Notes under the pieces: generated by a model
Databases searched by the model: none
The model's input: the letters and a program-made list of their open reading frames with translations, nothing else
Told to the model about the DNA's origin: nothing
Shown: in pieces, positions 11,791-26,700 of the stretch
How the letters are laid out: every line of letters starts with the position of its first letter
Position numbering within the stretch: the first letter of the stretch is position 1
Source: Synanceia verrucosa
Taxonomy: Eukaryota > Chordata > Actinopteri > Perciformes > Synanceiidae
Length of the DNA stretch: 64,000 bases
NCBI GenBank assembly: GCA_029721515.1
Contig: CM056566.1
Location: forward strand, 21,400,769 to 21,464,768
Direction of reading: 5' to 3'
Program-made: the position numbers and the translations under genes

Positions 11791-14700
11791 TAATACTGAT
11801 GATGGCCATGACTGAAGCCCAAATTACACAAAAGTAACTTCCTTGAGGTATAAAAAAAAGTACTGTTCTGGAACCAGTGTTGAAACAAAAATATTGAAAT
11901 TGGCATCGTATCAAAACCTTTTGAAAGATACTCAGCTCTACTGAAGAAACAACAAAAAGAAAAACTATTCCTGGACTGTTCTAGACTATTCACTTTCACT
12001 AAACTCACTCTGCAAGACCCTCAAAACGTTACTTAATTTAAGTCAAATAAATCTTATTTACGCAGCCTAAAATTACAAAATTAACCAAAAACTAAACTGA
12101 ACTCTGGATGAATCCTTTCATTAATGCCTCTCTGGTCTTTCATCGTCTCACATCTTCCACTTTGCTTTAACAGTACTGTGGTTATAAGGGGCCGTGCTGG
12201 TGTCTCGTTCTATCATTTACTTTTGAGAGAAGTCCTTCAGGTCCTGCTGCAGGGTGGTTTTAGAAGGTCCCAGGTTCCTGATGAAGATCTTGGGACGAGG
12301 AAGACAGATTTCCAACAGCCGTACAGAAGTGTAGCTGAAAAGGAGAAAGATTTCAGAATATGATGAATCACCCACAGGCTTTAACCATCCTAAAAATGAC
12401 TGCTCACCAACCTGAAGGAAGCCACCATCTGGTTGTATGAGAAGTACTGGTGGTAGTCTTTGTGGATGGAGTGTCCGCAGGGCTCTGCGTTCGCCCTCCT
12501 GGTGTACTGGTGGCCGTAGAAGCGAAGCTCCAGGTATTTAGCAAAAGACATGGACCACGAGTCGTTGGACAGCGGCACCACTGGGGTCACCTTCAAATAA
12601 GACCAAGAGTGTTACTGAGGGAGGTTTAGCTCTGAGTTTTTAGGTTATTTATTCAGCTAGAAAGTTTCTTTAAATAACAAATTTAGTGTGGTTAGAATAA
12701 AGCAATCGTCTGTTAATAACAGAGGGTGGATTTCATTGATATACTGAATCATCTGCACCCAAACACAGTACATGGAGGGCAGAATTAAAAGAGGACATTT
12801 CAAATAGTGACTGGACCACAGCCTGTTAGAAAGCACACTCACAAACAGCCAACACTAATTTAAAATTACTCCAATACAATTGGTTAATGCAGACTTACAT
12901 AACCCCTGTCAAACCTCATAGATACAACAATTATATACCTGATATGTGTTTTAAATGTGATGAAGTTAAAGGAACATTTATACACTGTATCTGGGAATGT
13001 GACAAGATGAAGAAAGTCTGGAGGGAGGTGATAAAATGATGGATTTTCTGTCCATAAATATTTCACCTGATCCCACAGCAGACCTTAACCTTAATGCTAG
13101 AGGATATATATTTATCATTTTGTTGTACTACAGGAAAAAAATGTCTGATAGCTCTAAATTGGAAAAAAAACAGTGGTGCCAACAATAGGAGCTTGGATCA
13201 AATGTATGGCACAGTGTATGTCAATGGAAAGAATAACTTATATTTTAAAAAATAGATTGGGTGAGTGTGAAGAAATTTGGAAACCATTCAGCAACTTTAT
13301 AAAAAAAGGAGGTATATTTTTTAAAAAATATTTTTTGTTACTGTTCCCTTATATTTACCTTTTTTAATTTTATTTTTTCTAAGGTACCACCCTTTCGTTT
13401 TTTGTCTTAAAAATGCAACACAATTATTAGTATTTTTTTTAAATATATAAATTTTAAGCTATGATTATATGAGAGAGAATGAGTGTGTGTGTGTTGGGGG
13501 ATGTGTGTTAAATTACACTCATTGGATAAATAATAACACTTGAACCTGCACTGTAATGAGGAATGCAAAATAAAATAAAAAACATTGTGGGGAAAAAAAA
13601 AATCATTGTCCCACAAAGTTTGTGTTTCTGCACTGTCACACAGGAACGTCAGATATCTCATGATTAAAGTTGGAATTACCGCCGTGTGTACAAACATAAT
13701 TTTATCCTGAAAACTGCCATAATTACCAAAATTTAATCTGAGTTATGGTCAAAAGAGTTTCATGAGGTCAGTTCCAATCAGTTCATCCTTTAATCCAAGT
13801 GGTGCTTAATTTGTATAGATTCATCGCTGAGATAACCCAAGAATGGGATGGACATGAGGTCACAGTGACTCTGACCTTTGACCTTCAAAATCCAGTCAGT
13901 TCATTGTTGCGTCTAAGTGGACGTTTGTGCAAAATTTGCGGCCATTATGTTGCTGAGATACTGTGCTCAAAAAAAAAGGACCAAACAGAGGCATAACAAT
14001 AAAAATGTTGCACAATTTTGGCCAAAATATCAAAACACATTTGCTGCTGACCTGTTTGCAGATGCGGCACCAGGAGTAGTTGAGGATGGTGTGCTGGTAA
14101 CCAGGCACCGGAGAGTCCAGCTCCTTCAACACAATCTGCACACAGCCGCTGCCGTGCACAAACCGACGGACGTGGTGCACCATGGGAGTCTCACAGAACA
14201 TGCTGGGACACTGGTAGGATGGCCTGGGGGGAACAGATGCATGCAAACACTCGGACATTAGTAAAGCAACTCAGTGTGATTTCATAAAAATGCGTTTTGA
14301 AAGTCATTTGGTTTTACCTAAAACAATATCGCTCCAAGAACACACCCAGGGAGAGGTCATTCTTGCCATAGAACTCCATCGTGACGATCCTGACAACAAA
14401 GACAATGCCGTTAAATTCATTAACAGCAACACATGAGAGTCTTTATTAACCCGCTCGTCATGAACAGGGTTTACCATGGGCTGACGCAGGGGTTAGGGGC
14501 GTTGCTGGACTGAGCTGATGAGCTGCTGAAGAGCACACAGAGTCTCTGGTGGTTGACGGGATTCAGACAGTCCAGCTGGGGACAGGAACAAACCAAAAGG
14601 GTTAAATATATTCATCAACAGTTTCTTTCCATAAAACATTAAAACATCCCTGTAACAGTGACTTCTTCACGTCTTGTTGCGTCAGACCAAAACCTAATAA

Positions 14701-17700
14701 TATCAAATGACCAATGATGGTCAGCGTTGTAATTTTTGCTTGATAAACTGCATAAATGTTAAGTATTTTTTGTTGTGACGGAGCAGTTTCTCTTGATTAT
14801 TCTCTTTAAGTTGATGAACGAAGCGATATGGCATCACTCTGTTCCACCACCACGGCTGGCACTCAAAGATGTTAATGGATAGTTGCCACGGAAACGGCTC
14901 ACCTTGGGTGCCCAGCTCATTTCGTTCACTTTGCTTGGCTTCTCCTCCTCACTATCCGTCTTCGCTGGCGTCTTCGCCGGTGCGTCCACCGCCCGGCTCT
15001 GGGCGCTGACGGGGGCTGTGGTGATGAAGGGGTCGCTGGCTTCCCTCTGTCGGATACGACCTCCTTTTGCTCTGTAGTCCGCCAGCATCTTGGCCAGATC
15101 GTAGCTGCCGCTCAGATGCTCTATGATTCGGGTGCTGGTCAGACTGTGGGAGGGTAGGACGTCGATGGGTTTGGGCTGAGAGACGCCGTTCGTCTGTCCG
15201 CTAACCAGAGAGGAGGACGCAGAGTCTTTGAGGAGCAGCCGCTTCCTGCGTCCGTCCAGCTCCTTGAAGTCCTTGTTGAGGAGAGGAGATAAGTAGACCT
15301 ACAGGAGAGGGAGCACAGATGAGCGTGGCTAACTACTATTTTCACTGGAAATTAATCTAGCAGCTATTTTAAATTATTAATCAATTAGTTTGGTTTCGTA
15401 AATGGTGAAAAATGATGACGTCTTCAAATCAAAGTATATTCATATTATACTGTCACAAAGGAGTAAAGAAATCAGAAATATTTACATTTTAGAAGGTAGA
15501 ATCAGAGAATTTTGACTGAAACAGATCGATTATTAAAATAATTGGTGTTTAAATTAATAGTTGACAACTAATCGATTAATCGTTGCAGCTTAAAATTAAA
15601 GCACCAGAAATATAGGAAACACTGTCCAGAGCTGCAGTGATTCATTGATTAACCACGCCGCAAATTATCTGGTTCTTACCAAGATGAAAAAAAAACGTAG
15701 CATTAGACTGTTAGGTAGTTTATCGCGTTTTAAGAGCTAATTTCTTATTTTAAGCGTTAAACTTCACACTATAATCTTAAATCAAGCACAATCTTCTTTT
15801 TTTGTCTCAAATAGGCAGGAAATCTTAAAATGAGGTGAATAACTGTTAAAATAAGATATATTACATCTCTCCCCTAGAGTCTTTTGAGATTCAGTAACAA
15901 ACTCAAGTTGCTTGATTCAAGAGTCACAAAAACTGCAAGAATTTTCTGCTTGTGTTTAGTATAGTTCACGTTTTTGATCTTTAAAAAGTTAAATTTTAAG
16001 TAATCACATCTTAAAACCAACATTTTCTGCTTATTTTAAGCCTTCTAAATACATCTTATTTCTAGATTTATCTGCATTCAAGAAATCTTGATGATCTTGT
16101 CACTTGTTTTGAGGACCTTTTTCCTCAGATGTTTTTTGTTGTTTTTAGACACTCCTTTTTTTGCAGTGCAAATCTTCATTATGATAATAAATATTCATTG
16201 TTTTAAGTTTTTTTGGGGGGGGGGGCTAAAAAAGCCCAAAGTGAAGTGAATAGAGAGAAACAAAGCCTGTACCTGTTCGGGGAAGTAATCCCTGCTGGGG
16301 CAGTGCATGCCAGCAGGCGTGAGAAGGAAAGGCTCTTTGAATGTGATGAAGGGGGAAATGCACAGGATGATGTCCTTCAGCTCCTGCTTGAAGACAGCAG
16401 AGATGGACTTCAGGAGGTCGTCGGATGAAGCCACCTGCTCTGTGACAAACATCCCTGTGTCGTCCTGCAGGGGGTCCCTGAACAGTCTGGGAGTCGCGGT
16501 CCCGTCCCCGTCGTCCATATCCTGTGAATCCACCTTCGCTGGGCTTCCCTCTTCCCCCGTCTGCCCTCCAGTCGCCATGACGACAGTGTCTGAGCTTACG
16601 TCCTGGTCTTCCTCCATGAGGAACGGAGGAGAGACGGACAGAGGTGGTGCGAGGTGGCTGGAAAATGGCGTGGAGGTCATTGTCTCCTCTTGTTGGACAG
16701 AAGGGGACGAGCTCTGTTTGTCAAGGATGGCGTCTATGTCTCCATTTTTGGGTGAAGATTCAGTAGAAAGCCCTTCCTCTTCAGGGTGTCCTCCCAGAGA
16801 GGAGTCATCTGTCCCTGCAGATTTCTCCTGGCTCCCTCCGTTCGTCTCCTTCCCCCTCTTCTCTCCTTCCTCCTCGGCCGAGGCGCCCTCCAGCAGGCAG
16901 GGGAAGGAAGCGCTCTGGGCCAAACTGGGCGGCATGGCGAACTCGTCCATGAGGAAGGAGATCTCCAGCTGGGAGTGGTAGGCCACGCACATCATCAGCA
17001 TGATGATCTCCTTCACCCTGGACAGCTCGTACTCTGAGGCGCCACGCAGCTTGATGGAGCATCCAAGATGAGGAGGACAGCCCTCAAAGAACATCAGAGT
17101 CTTCACCTCGTCTGGAAGGACAGGAAAGAACATAATGGTTAAATTGACAAGTTGTTGTTATCTGACTGTTTTCATTCAGAGTGGAGGTGTGTTTCTCACC
17201 ATTAGCCAGCGTGAAGGGCTGCAGGTAGAACTTGTGGCAGGTTCCCAGACGAGGTTTGGTGAGGAGCTGGTCCATGGACATTACCAGGTCCCCCTGGGTC
17301 ATCCTGCTCACCCTGTCCAAGACTTGCTGAAAAGGCAAAGGAGAAAAAAAAATGAAAGGTAAGCATAGTTATTTTACCTTGATGACAGGAAGTGTCTTGT
17401 TCCAGTGTTTTTGTCCATTTTGAGTCATATTTCTAGACCCACAGAATATTTAGTACTATGTCTCTGAAAACAGTGAATAGCTCAAATGAAAGAAGAGACT
17501 CTCTATTTCATCATGAAAAAAATGTTTGTTTTTACCTTGTTCCATTCTTGTTTTATCAGAGGTAGAGTAGAGGACACTTTCACCAAAATCAACACTTTTT
17601 CTCCACATTCTGTTTGTTTAGCCCCTTATTTCTATTTTTACTATATCCACTTAGCTGCTATAACAATGCAAATTTCCCTGTTTGTGTGACCAATAAAGGA

Positions 17701-20700
17701 TTATCTGATCTTATCTTTTATTTGGTTTTGCCATGTCCATGCCTTCTGACCAACGCTGGGCAATAACACATTACTGAAATATTATTACTTTCTCCAGTAA
17801 CGAGTAGTCTACGGGATTACAATATCCAAAACAGTAATCATAGTACAGTTCTTAATCTAAATAAAGCTGTGTTGTGCAGCAGGTCAGAACAGAAAAGTTA
17901 TTACACTCCCTGAGAAACCTGTCCAGCACTTCTGCTCACGACAGAAGAAAACCAAAGCATGAAGAGGCCATGATGCAGGAAGCATGATACGAGGATATCT
18001 ACATGTTAACAAAGACTGACTAATGCATTAGTTAAATCACACTAATTTTATGCTGACCGGTTTGACGTTGATGACCAGTGTGATGCCGTGCTCCAGCAGC
18101 ATGTCCTGAGCGATACGAGACACCGTCTTCTCCACTAACACCAGGGTTGGACGGACGTCTACTATTCGCTGCACATAGTTCTTCAAAAACTCTCGTTCCT
18201 GAGGGAGAGACGAAGAAACGAAATCTTCTTCGGGGCAAAAAAAAAAATGAGGAAAATAAAAAAGCAAACCAGGTTAACAAGGGTAAAGTGTAGGTAAGTG
18301 ACTCTCTGACCTGAAGCACGATGGGGTCGATGCAGGAAAACTTGGTCTCCTCCCTGTACAGATACTCTATGGAGCACTTCAGCAGCAGGATTTTGGGGTT
18401 TTTGATGTAGGGGTTCATCTGATTACAGGACAGACAATAATTCAGTTGAATGTCAACACAAGCTGTGCTGTAGGTATTTTTACAACCAAGACTCTACCTT
18501 CTTGTGGGCGATGTTCTTTGTGCAGGCGAAGCCGTTTACCACCGTCGAGTCAAACTTCCTGCCTCCAGAAATCTGAAAGACAAATGGAGATTCAGTTATA
18601 CGTCGCTTTGGATTTAACTTTCATCCATCCATCCATCCATTATCTACCGCTTATCCTCATAGGGTCGGGGGGCTGGAGCCTATCCCAGCTGTCTTAGGGC
18701 GGAAGGCAGGGTACACCCTGGACAAGTCGCCACCTCATCGCAGGGCACATAGAGACAGACAACCAATTTAACTTTCAGATTCTCAGATTTTATACCACAG
18801 TAAACACTGATGTAGAGTGTTCCAATCCGATATTGATATCAGTCCGATATCATCAAAAAAAGTGTATCGGATTATATACATCTAAAATCAGTGATACAAG
18901 CAGTTCATTCCAGACTCCACTCCAGCTCTTCCTTTATTACCTCGGCCAAGGAGGTCATGTTTTCACCGGGGTTTGTTTGTTTGTTTGCAAAATGACTGAA
19001 AAAGTTATGGACGGATTTTGACAAAATTTTCAGGATTGGCTGGAAGTGGTCTAACTTAAAACTGATTAATTTTTGGTGGTGATCGGCCCCAGTTTTAAGT
19101 TAGGCCACTTCCAGACAATCCTGAAAATTTCCTCAACAACCGTCCATAACTTTTTGAGTTACTTTGCAAACCGACAAACCAACAAACAAACAAACAAACA
19201 AACAAACAAACAAACAAGCCCTGGTGAAAACATAACCTCCTTGGCGGCGAGGGGAACTTTAAATAAAAAGTCGCTGCTGCTGCCGGTCTGCGCTCTCTGA
19301 GTGCTTTTCTATTTTTCAAATATTTTAATTGGAAAAAAAGGGAGATACTGACAGTCAGAGATGTCATTCACATTTTTTTCCTTTTAACATTCAGAACAGA
19401 ATACAAAGAAAAAAGAGCGAAGAAGAAAAGAAGAACAAGTTTATATGACAGAATAGGTAATAAAGTATGTATAATTTGTGTTGTAACTACAGATAATTTA
19501 ATCAGTTGTGCAACAAAAAGGGCCGACACAGAGAAATAAGAACCAGTGATTTGAGCTGCTGTCTGACCTTCTTGATGTGGACCAGCTGGCGGATGTCCAT
19601 GTCATCATCACAGTTGCGGACGTCGGGCCTCACCGTCTGGACCACCTGTCGCACCACGGGGACGATGACGTCCCGCCAGGACAGAGACAGGGACTCGCTG
19701 TAGAGCAGCTGCTGCAGCAGCGCCATCATGTGGCTGTGGTTGGCAGAGCTGAATGAAAGGGAGGCAGACGGTTACATGAGAGGAAGAAACAAAAACATTT
19801 CTTAAGTTCCTATCATGTTCGAGGTGGTTTCAAAAGAGGTTATGGAGGCAGGAAGTTTGACTCAACTGTGGTAAAGAGTTCCTACCATGTTAAATGTATT
19901 CCTCTTGAAACATTTACTGTGCTATTCAAACTAAACCTGCACTAAATGTCTTGTTTGTTTTTTTATTTTATTGTTTTTTTTTCTCATATTCTATTTTTTT
20001 TCTAAGGTTTAATATGCTTCATTTTCCTTAAGAATAAATCATCATTAGTGACTTTAGAGACCCTGCAGCCCTCTGCATGGACTTTCTTTTCTGATTATCA
20101 GCTTTATTTGAGCATTTGTTACTGGGCTACAATAATACATTAAGTTATCAGCATTGCATAGTAATCACACTGAGCTTTGCTCCATGACAATAAACTGTTT
20201 TTTTTGTGGCCACAGTATTTTGTAAAGGTCAAACACCAACAAAAATGCAAATATGGAAACTATATTATGTTATATATGAATATTATGTTTGATAAAAATA
20301 TCTTGTGAATTTTGGAGATCTGTCTTGAGTTATTGGTAATGTTTGGATCACATGAGTTGGAAATAACCTCCAATAACGTGTTCTGCTAGAGTGCAGATAA
20401 GAAGATGCTAACCAGTAAGAAGGGTGGGGACAGGCCAAATAAGAAACAGATTACAGAAGCTAAACATAACTTTAAACTGAATACAAACCAATCAATGTGG
20501 AGACGTCATCTTAACTTAAGGGGAATCGTATTTAATCAACAGATTAAATAAAAAATGACCGTTACTGCCAGCCCTAGTGGAGCTCTACCATGATCGAATC
20601 CACTCACAGCAGCCTCTCCATGGCCTTCTTCTCTCCGTTCTCCTCTCTCAGCTGATCCAGAGAGCTGTGATGCCAACCCAGCGGCGTGAACAGCATCTCT

Positions 20701-23700
20701 TTAGCCTTTTCCTCCACACGACGGTTGAACAGAGACTCTGCAGGGACATCGAGTCAGGAGAAGTTAGAGCAGGTTCACTTAACTGGTGAGGATTTTCATC
20801 ATGATTAAAATCAATAAAAAGTGCAGAGTTCCTACCTTTGATGAAGGCGTCGCTTATGACAATATTCTGTCCTCCATCCTCAGACACAAGGAACTCAGCT
20901 ATAAGAGGCAGAAAGAGGAAGCAGACTGTTTGATAGCGTGCACTTTTTAGAATCACTTAACCAACCGACTGCATGAAGAGACTGATATTAACATCCTGTC
21001 TGATGATGTTTACCTTTCTGCTCGGCAGAAGGAGGCACGTGTGGATACCTGGACTGTTTCTTTATGTGGAAATTGACATTATTTTGCTCCATGTTGAGGT
21101 TGATGGAGGACGCTGAGTCGCTGTCCACCACTGACTGGAAACTGCTGACAGATGTTCTCTTGCTGGGGCTGGCCGAGTCTAGACGGAGAGACAAGTCACT
21201 CGGAAATATAAATTATTTAAAAGTCAAATCTTCCTGACATGTTTGGCATCTTTGTATGAGAAATGCAGATTATCAAAAGAGTTAAAATAAATTATTTCAG
21301 CTGCAAAAACTGATCTATTTACACAAGCTTTGTGTGATTCATGCAAAAGTCTTCAGATAAATGAAGTAAAAAAAAAACAAAAAAACATCAGGGTTCTTGC
21401 ACCAATTTAAAAGTCAAATTTAATACGTTTTAAGACCTCAACAAATATAATTTAAGACCCAGAAATGTCAGAACAATTTCTTTGGTAAAAAATAGTCAAT
21501 TTATTGTAGGGTTCGATGCCAACATCAAAAAAAAATCCAATAACCTAAAATAATTTTTACATTTAACTTTTTTTCTACAATTCTTCAATTTCACAACTTT
21601 CAAGAACAAAGAGGTGAACTTTGTGACAAAATATACAAAACAAAATAACGTGCAAAACTGCAGTAAATGTCTGAATGCTGTGTTTTCCTATTGGCATTAA
21701 ACGCACCATCTAAAAACCAACAGCAAATTTATGGTAAATTTAGGACAATTTAATTACCCAGATTTTAATTTAAGACTTTTTAAGAACCCTGAAAATACTA
21801 TATTTCCCTCTGAGATGTGGTGGAAAAGAAGTAATAAGTGTCTTGAAAAGAAAAAAAAAAATCTCAGTCCAAAAAAAAAAAAAAGTTTAGTACAAGTACC
21901 TATCAGAGTAAATGTACTTTTGTTACTTTCCACTACTGGACTACTGGAACCCAAACCAGACACCTGAACAAAGATCCAAGATCCAAGCCAATGTGGACGC
22001 AGGTGTAAAAAGAAGCAGTTTAATTAAAGCCTCAGACGTACTTGGTGTGGTGTACTCGGCCTCATCTGCCAGCTGCTCCGTGTCGCTGTCATCAAACTTG
22101 ATGTCCTTGAACCAGGACGGTTCTGAATGTCCCTCCACTGAGTTCACACTATCGCTGTCTGGAGACGGCGTCTCTGAGAACTCTGTACTCTAGAGAGCAG
22201 ACGAGTGACATCATCAGCTGTTAGTCATGTGGTGTTATCAGAGGAACCCTCTGGATCAATCAATATCAACACTTTGAACTGATTTGGTGACTTCTTCTCA
22301 GGTGTGCGCTGTTTACAGATCAGAAATGGACCTTTACCTGGAGGGGGCGGTAGAGAGCATACTCGTCCCTAAAGAGCTGGTCGTGGTGCGTGACGCAGTC
22401 CAGCCAGCGTCCGTCCACGAACGCCTGGCCTATGGCGATAGCCTGGGCCCTGCAACACAAAAACACCAGGATGAGAAGGAGGGCGTGATGTAAAAACACA
22501 AGAGCAGGAAGACACGAGAGATTAAAGACAGCAGTGATCTTCACACTGACAGCTCACTGGCTGCAGTTTGATCCACAGTACTTACAGTACATCTAACTGA
22601 CAATTTATCAGAGGAAAGACTGGATGACCATGGAAAGAACAGGAAAAGGAGAGATCCTCTTTACATGTAGAGGTGAAAAAGAAAGCTCCCCAACCAGTCA
22701 CTTTTTACTAATATAAACCCTATCATCAAGGAAAAAGCAAGACTTTTACTTCAATATATGATGTCTGAATTCATTCCCAGTCCAGCACACTACGATGCCA
22801 TTTCTGCTTTGGAAAGCAACATCATGTTTTTATTTTGTTTATTTTTGCACTTTTTGCACTATTCCGCTCCGAATGTTCATTTTTAAACTATTGACACTTC
22901 CGACTTTGTACTGAAACAATTTCCTTTGGGATGAATACAGTTTTATTTTATTCTTCTTTATCTTTGGGCAGCACAAGGCAAGTTCGCTGATGATGACTAT
23001 GAAGAAGCACAATATTAAACCCCGACAATTTAATGATGATTAAGTCAACCTCATACGAATGTGTTCTTTATATAAATTTAACAGCAGGATTGGAACGGCT
23101 GAAATTTGGGAGCCATTCTGGTCCTATATTATTATTACTATCAATCAGAAAGATGACAGCTGATCTATTTCACTGTAATTATTTATCTATAAATTAATTT
23201 AGTTTTTTATTAATCCTCAGATGAATTATATATTTATAATAATTTATAATAATTAGGTTATTTATTTGATGTATATTTTAATTATTTTTTGTTGTCTTCT
23301 AAGAACTTTCCTGCCCCCCCGTAATACTTTTTTCTCCCTGTGATATTTTATTTTATTTCATTTTATCGTAATGCATCTATTTAACTATTTCACTTCAAAC
23401 TTTATTTTACGTGTGTGTACATTTATATCTGTATGCATCCATCGATCCAATTACGGTAGCTATTTGATGTAGTCTATTATTAGTTTTTTTTTCTCTCTCT
23501 GCTTGTAAGAATTTCCACACCTTCTTGTAGCATTGTACTAGTGATACTTTTTTAGGTCAGAAAAATACTTTGCACACTAAATAATGCAAAAGAAGGAAAC
23601 CTGACAGATGGGGAGATTGATCTCATCTCATCTAAATCTCATCAAACTCATGGCACGGTAGAGAAAAGGGATGCTGACCTGGTGGAGATGGTTCCGTTCC

Positions 23701-26700
23701 TCAGCAACCAGTTGACGAGCTCTTTACCCACAATGCAGTTGGGGTAGGTCCTCAGCCAGTATCTGTGGTCCTGGAACTCCATCCCGGTGTTGTTGTGGCA
23801 GATTTTCTTCCACAAGTCTTTCAGCTGCGACGAGTCCTGCAGGATGCAATAATGATGATAATGTTTGGGTTTATTCCTGTTTGGACTCCATTAAAAGAGG
23901 AATTAAACCTGCAATAACAGATTTCTTGTGGCTTTTAGGAAAATAACAGTGAACACAACATCATCAGTTGTTAAGATGACATTGGAATCACTTTAATTGA
24001 CAAATTTAACTTAGTGATAAAGAGCAGTGAAGCCAAGTAAGGTAAAAGCTAAAATCAGATGATGAAAGAGGAAACTAGGAAGGGCCGTCGAGGAGAGTGA
24101 CGGCCTGAGGGAAAAGAGTGAGAGTACATAAGGGAAGTAAATACACTGAACTAGTTAGGAAACAGTAGCTTATTTACATGACCAGCAGTATGGAGCAACA
24201 TGATCGCTCATTTGGAGTGAACGTTAGCCCAACGGCCATTCACTCTTAGTTTTATTTTTGGTCTCTACACACATAAAAGCACCTCTTTAAATACTTTAAT
24301 AAATGAGTCTACCCAATTAAGAGGAGACAGGTCCAATAAAACAGATTACAAAAGCTAAACGAGGAGATGAAAACAGGTGAAAATGACAGAATAAATGAGT
24401 CACCAGCAGGATCTTCCTCTCCTCCTCGCTGTGGTCCAGCTTGGCGCCGCTCTTGGTGCCCGGCATGGCTCGGCTGGTTGGTGGACTCACTGAGCTGTCG
24501 TAGGGAGGCACCATGGAGGATCCAGACCGGTCCAGGGACAGGGTGGTCACACTAGCAGACCTGTGGAGGAGACAAACAGGGTCTGTTCACACTGCTGGCT
24601 TGACTTAAATGTACCGATTCAAGCTGGGATGAAGCAAAGTGAGCGACCTCTTCCTCGCAGGTGATTTGCCGACGTCTTCCTGCAGCGTTGTCAGTCTAGA
24701 GGTCAGGCCGCTGTTCTGCTGTTCCTGGTGAATCATACTGATGAACAGACAGGCATTGATTTATACTCTATCTGTGCACCTTTACACTTCCTCTATGGCT
24801 AATCAGTGAATTATTTGAGCGTGCAGAAGACTATTATTTCCTAGTGCTAGAAAGCCTGCAGACAGCTAAAGCTCAGATGTGGGAAAAAATGAAAACAAAC
24901 AAGCAAGACTCACTTCTTTCTCATCCCAATAGGAGTTTTTCTATGCCAGGAGAGAGAGAGAGGAAACAGATTTTCTTTGAGGCAGGTTGACAGAGAAAAT
25001 AAGCAGGAAGCACACCGATTCAAAACAAGCACAGCGTTATAAAAGTCATGCACGGATGGACGGTCCTTCAAACGAACAGTTACCATCTGGCCTGTCGTGT
25101 GCATCGCTAATGAAATCCTTAAAAAAAAAAAAAAAAAGGTTAAAAAGTAAGTCAAAGAGGAAGAGTAGACCAGCCCTCGTGCCCAAAGAGTCACGCTTTT
25201 AATAAAGCTTCATAAAATAGATGTTCCCTGGTTTCTTCTTTGAAGTTAATCATTAATTAGAGGCGGTATTTTACACTACATTACTGGCCTGTTATGTGTC
25301 ATACTCCACGGCTGTTGCAGTTAATTCCTCTTAGTCGAGGCTGTTTTAGATAAACTGACATGATTCGATTAACTCTTGACCATGTGCAGTACATTGCATA
25401 CAAAACAAGCGCACACGTGATTTAAACAGAAGAAGAAGAGCAAGCACAGATAAAAAAAAAAAAAAAACTAGAAGAAAGAAGATTAGAGAAAGACTAGAGC
25501 AGTGTGTTTTCATCATCGGCAAAATCATAACAAGAAATAAGTCAGTATGACAGCAAACAACACGCTGTAGGCACTCTGATAGCCCAATGGACAATATTTC
25601 AGGTAAAGCAGCAGATAACTGGCTGAGATGTCCTCTTCTGTGCCATGATTTACTGCACAGTCCCACTGGCTTTTTATAACGTATTTGAGGAGTCAAACCT
25701 GCACACAAACAGGCAACTAATTTACAGAAATTTTGCACAGCACTGTTTTTATTTTATGTCTATTTCTACAAGTAACACCCACATTAAAATAGTAAAAATA
25801 AATTGTATTTATCTAACAATTGTTTTTAATCAAGTTCAAGTCATTGAGTGCCAGTCATTTTATAAAACAGAAAGAGTCTTGTTCCAGTGTTTTTGTCCAT
25901 TTTAATAGATACTTTGTCACATATATATCGCTACATACATGAAATTTGTCCTCTGCATTTAACCCATCCCAGTGGGCTGCCATGTAAGGCGCCCGGGGAG
26001 CTGGGGGTTCAGTACCTTGCTCAAGGGCACATTGGCAGTGCCCAGGAGGAGAAACTGGCACCTCTCCAGCCACCAGTCCACTCTCCAAACTTGGTCCGAC
26101 CCGGACTTGAACCGGCGACCCTCCGATTCCCAGCCCAAGTCACTACAGACTGAGTTACTGCCGCCTCTTTTTTTTTTTTGAGTCATGTTTCTAGACCCAC
26201 AGAATATCTTAATTATAATTAATATAATTATTATCTAAACAAATGTTTGTTTTTACCTTGTTCCATTCTTGTTTTATCAGAGGTAGAGTAGAGGACACTT
26301 TCACCAAAATCACCACTTTTTCTCCACATTCTGTTTGTTTTGCTCTCTAATCTCGATCGTCTCCACTTCCTGTTTTGATCTCTGTGGTGCATACCGTCTC
26401 TTTATGCTCTGACTACATCTCCCAGGAGCCCCAACATTACTCACAGGCTGCAGGAGACTGCGATCGGTGACCCGTTGCCTAAAAAACACTTATTCATAGT
26501 ACAAAATATTCTGTGGCTCTAGAAATATGACTCAAAATGGGCTAAACATGCTGGAACAAGACACTTTCTGTTTTATAAAACAGCTGGCACTCAAAGAGTT
26601 AAAACAGTAAAAAGGGTCACATTAAAGGTGAAACCATTTTGGCCCCGGTGTGTTTGTGCGTTCACCTCTGCCAGGCCAGGTCTTCCTCCAGGAAGATGTT

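Noticed and set aside
12884..13367. Possible host gene in a pikfyve intron
   Set aside because: The peptide blocks are typical of the L1-type LINE C terminus and are broken by stops and frame changes.
16307..16981. 224-codon plus-strand frame
   Set aside because: Antisense of the acidic, serine-rich pikfyve exon 19. No family resemblance and no splice or promoter support.
24914..24940. A 27-nt minus-strand segment (KTPIGMRKK) with AG and GT sites, like a pikfyve microexon
   Set aside because: It would leave phase 2 before the next exon and does not fit the frame of exon 6. Exon 5 joins exon 6 directly at 24,737 to give the expected S-M-I-H continuation.
26086..26170. A tRNA gene on the minus strand
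   Set aside because: Box A and box B-like sequences are present, but the cloverleaf is incomplete and the body continues into a SINE.
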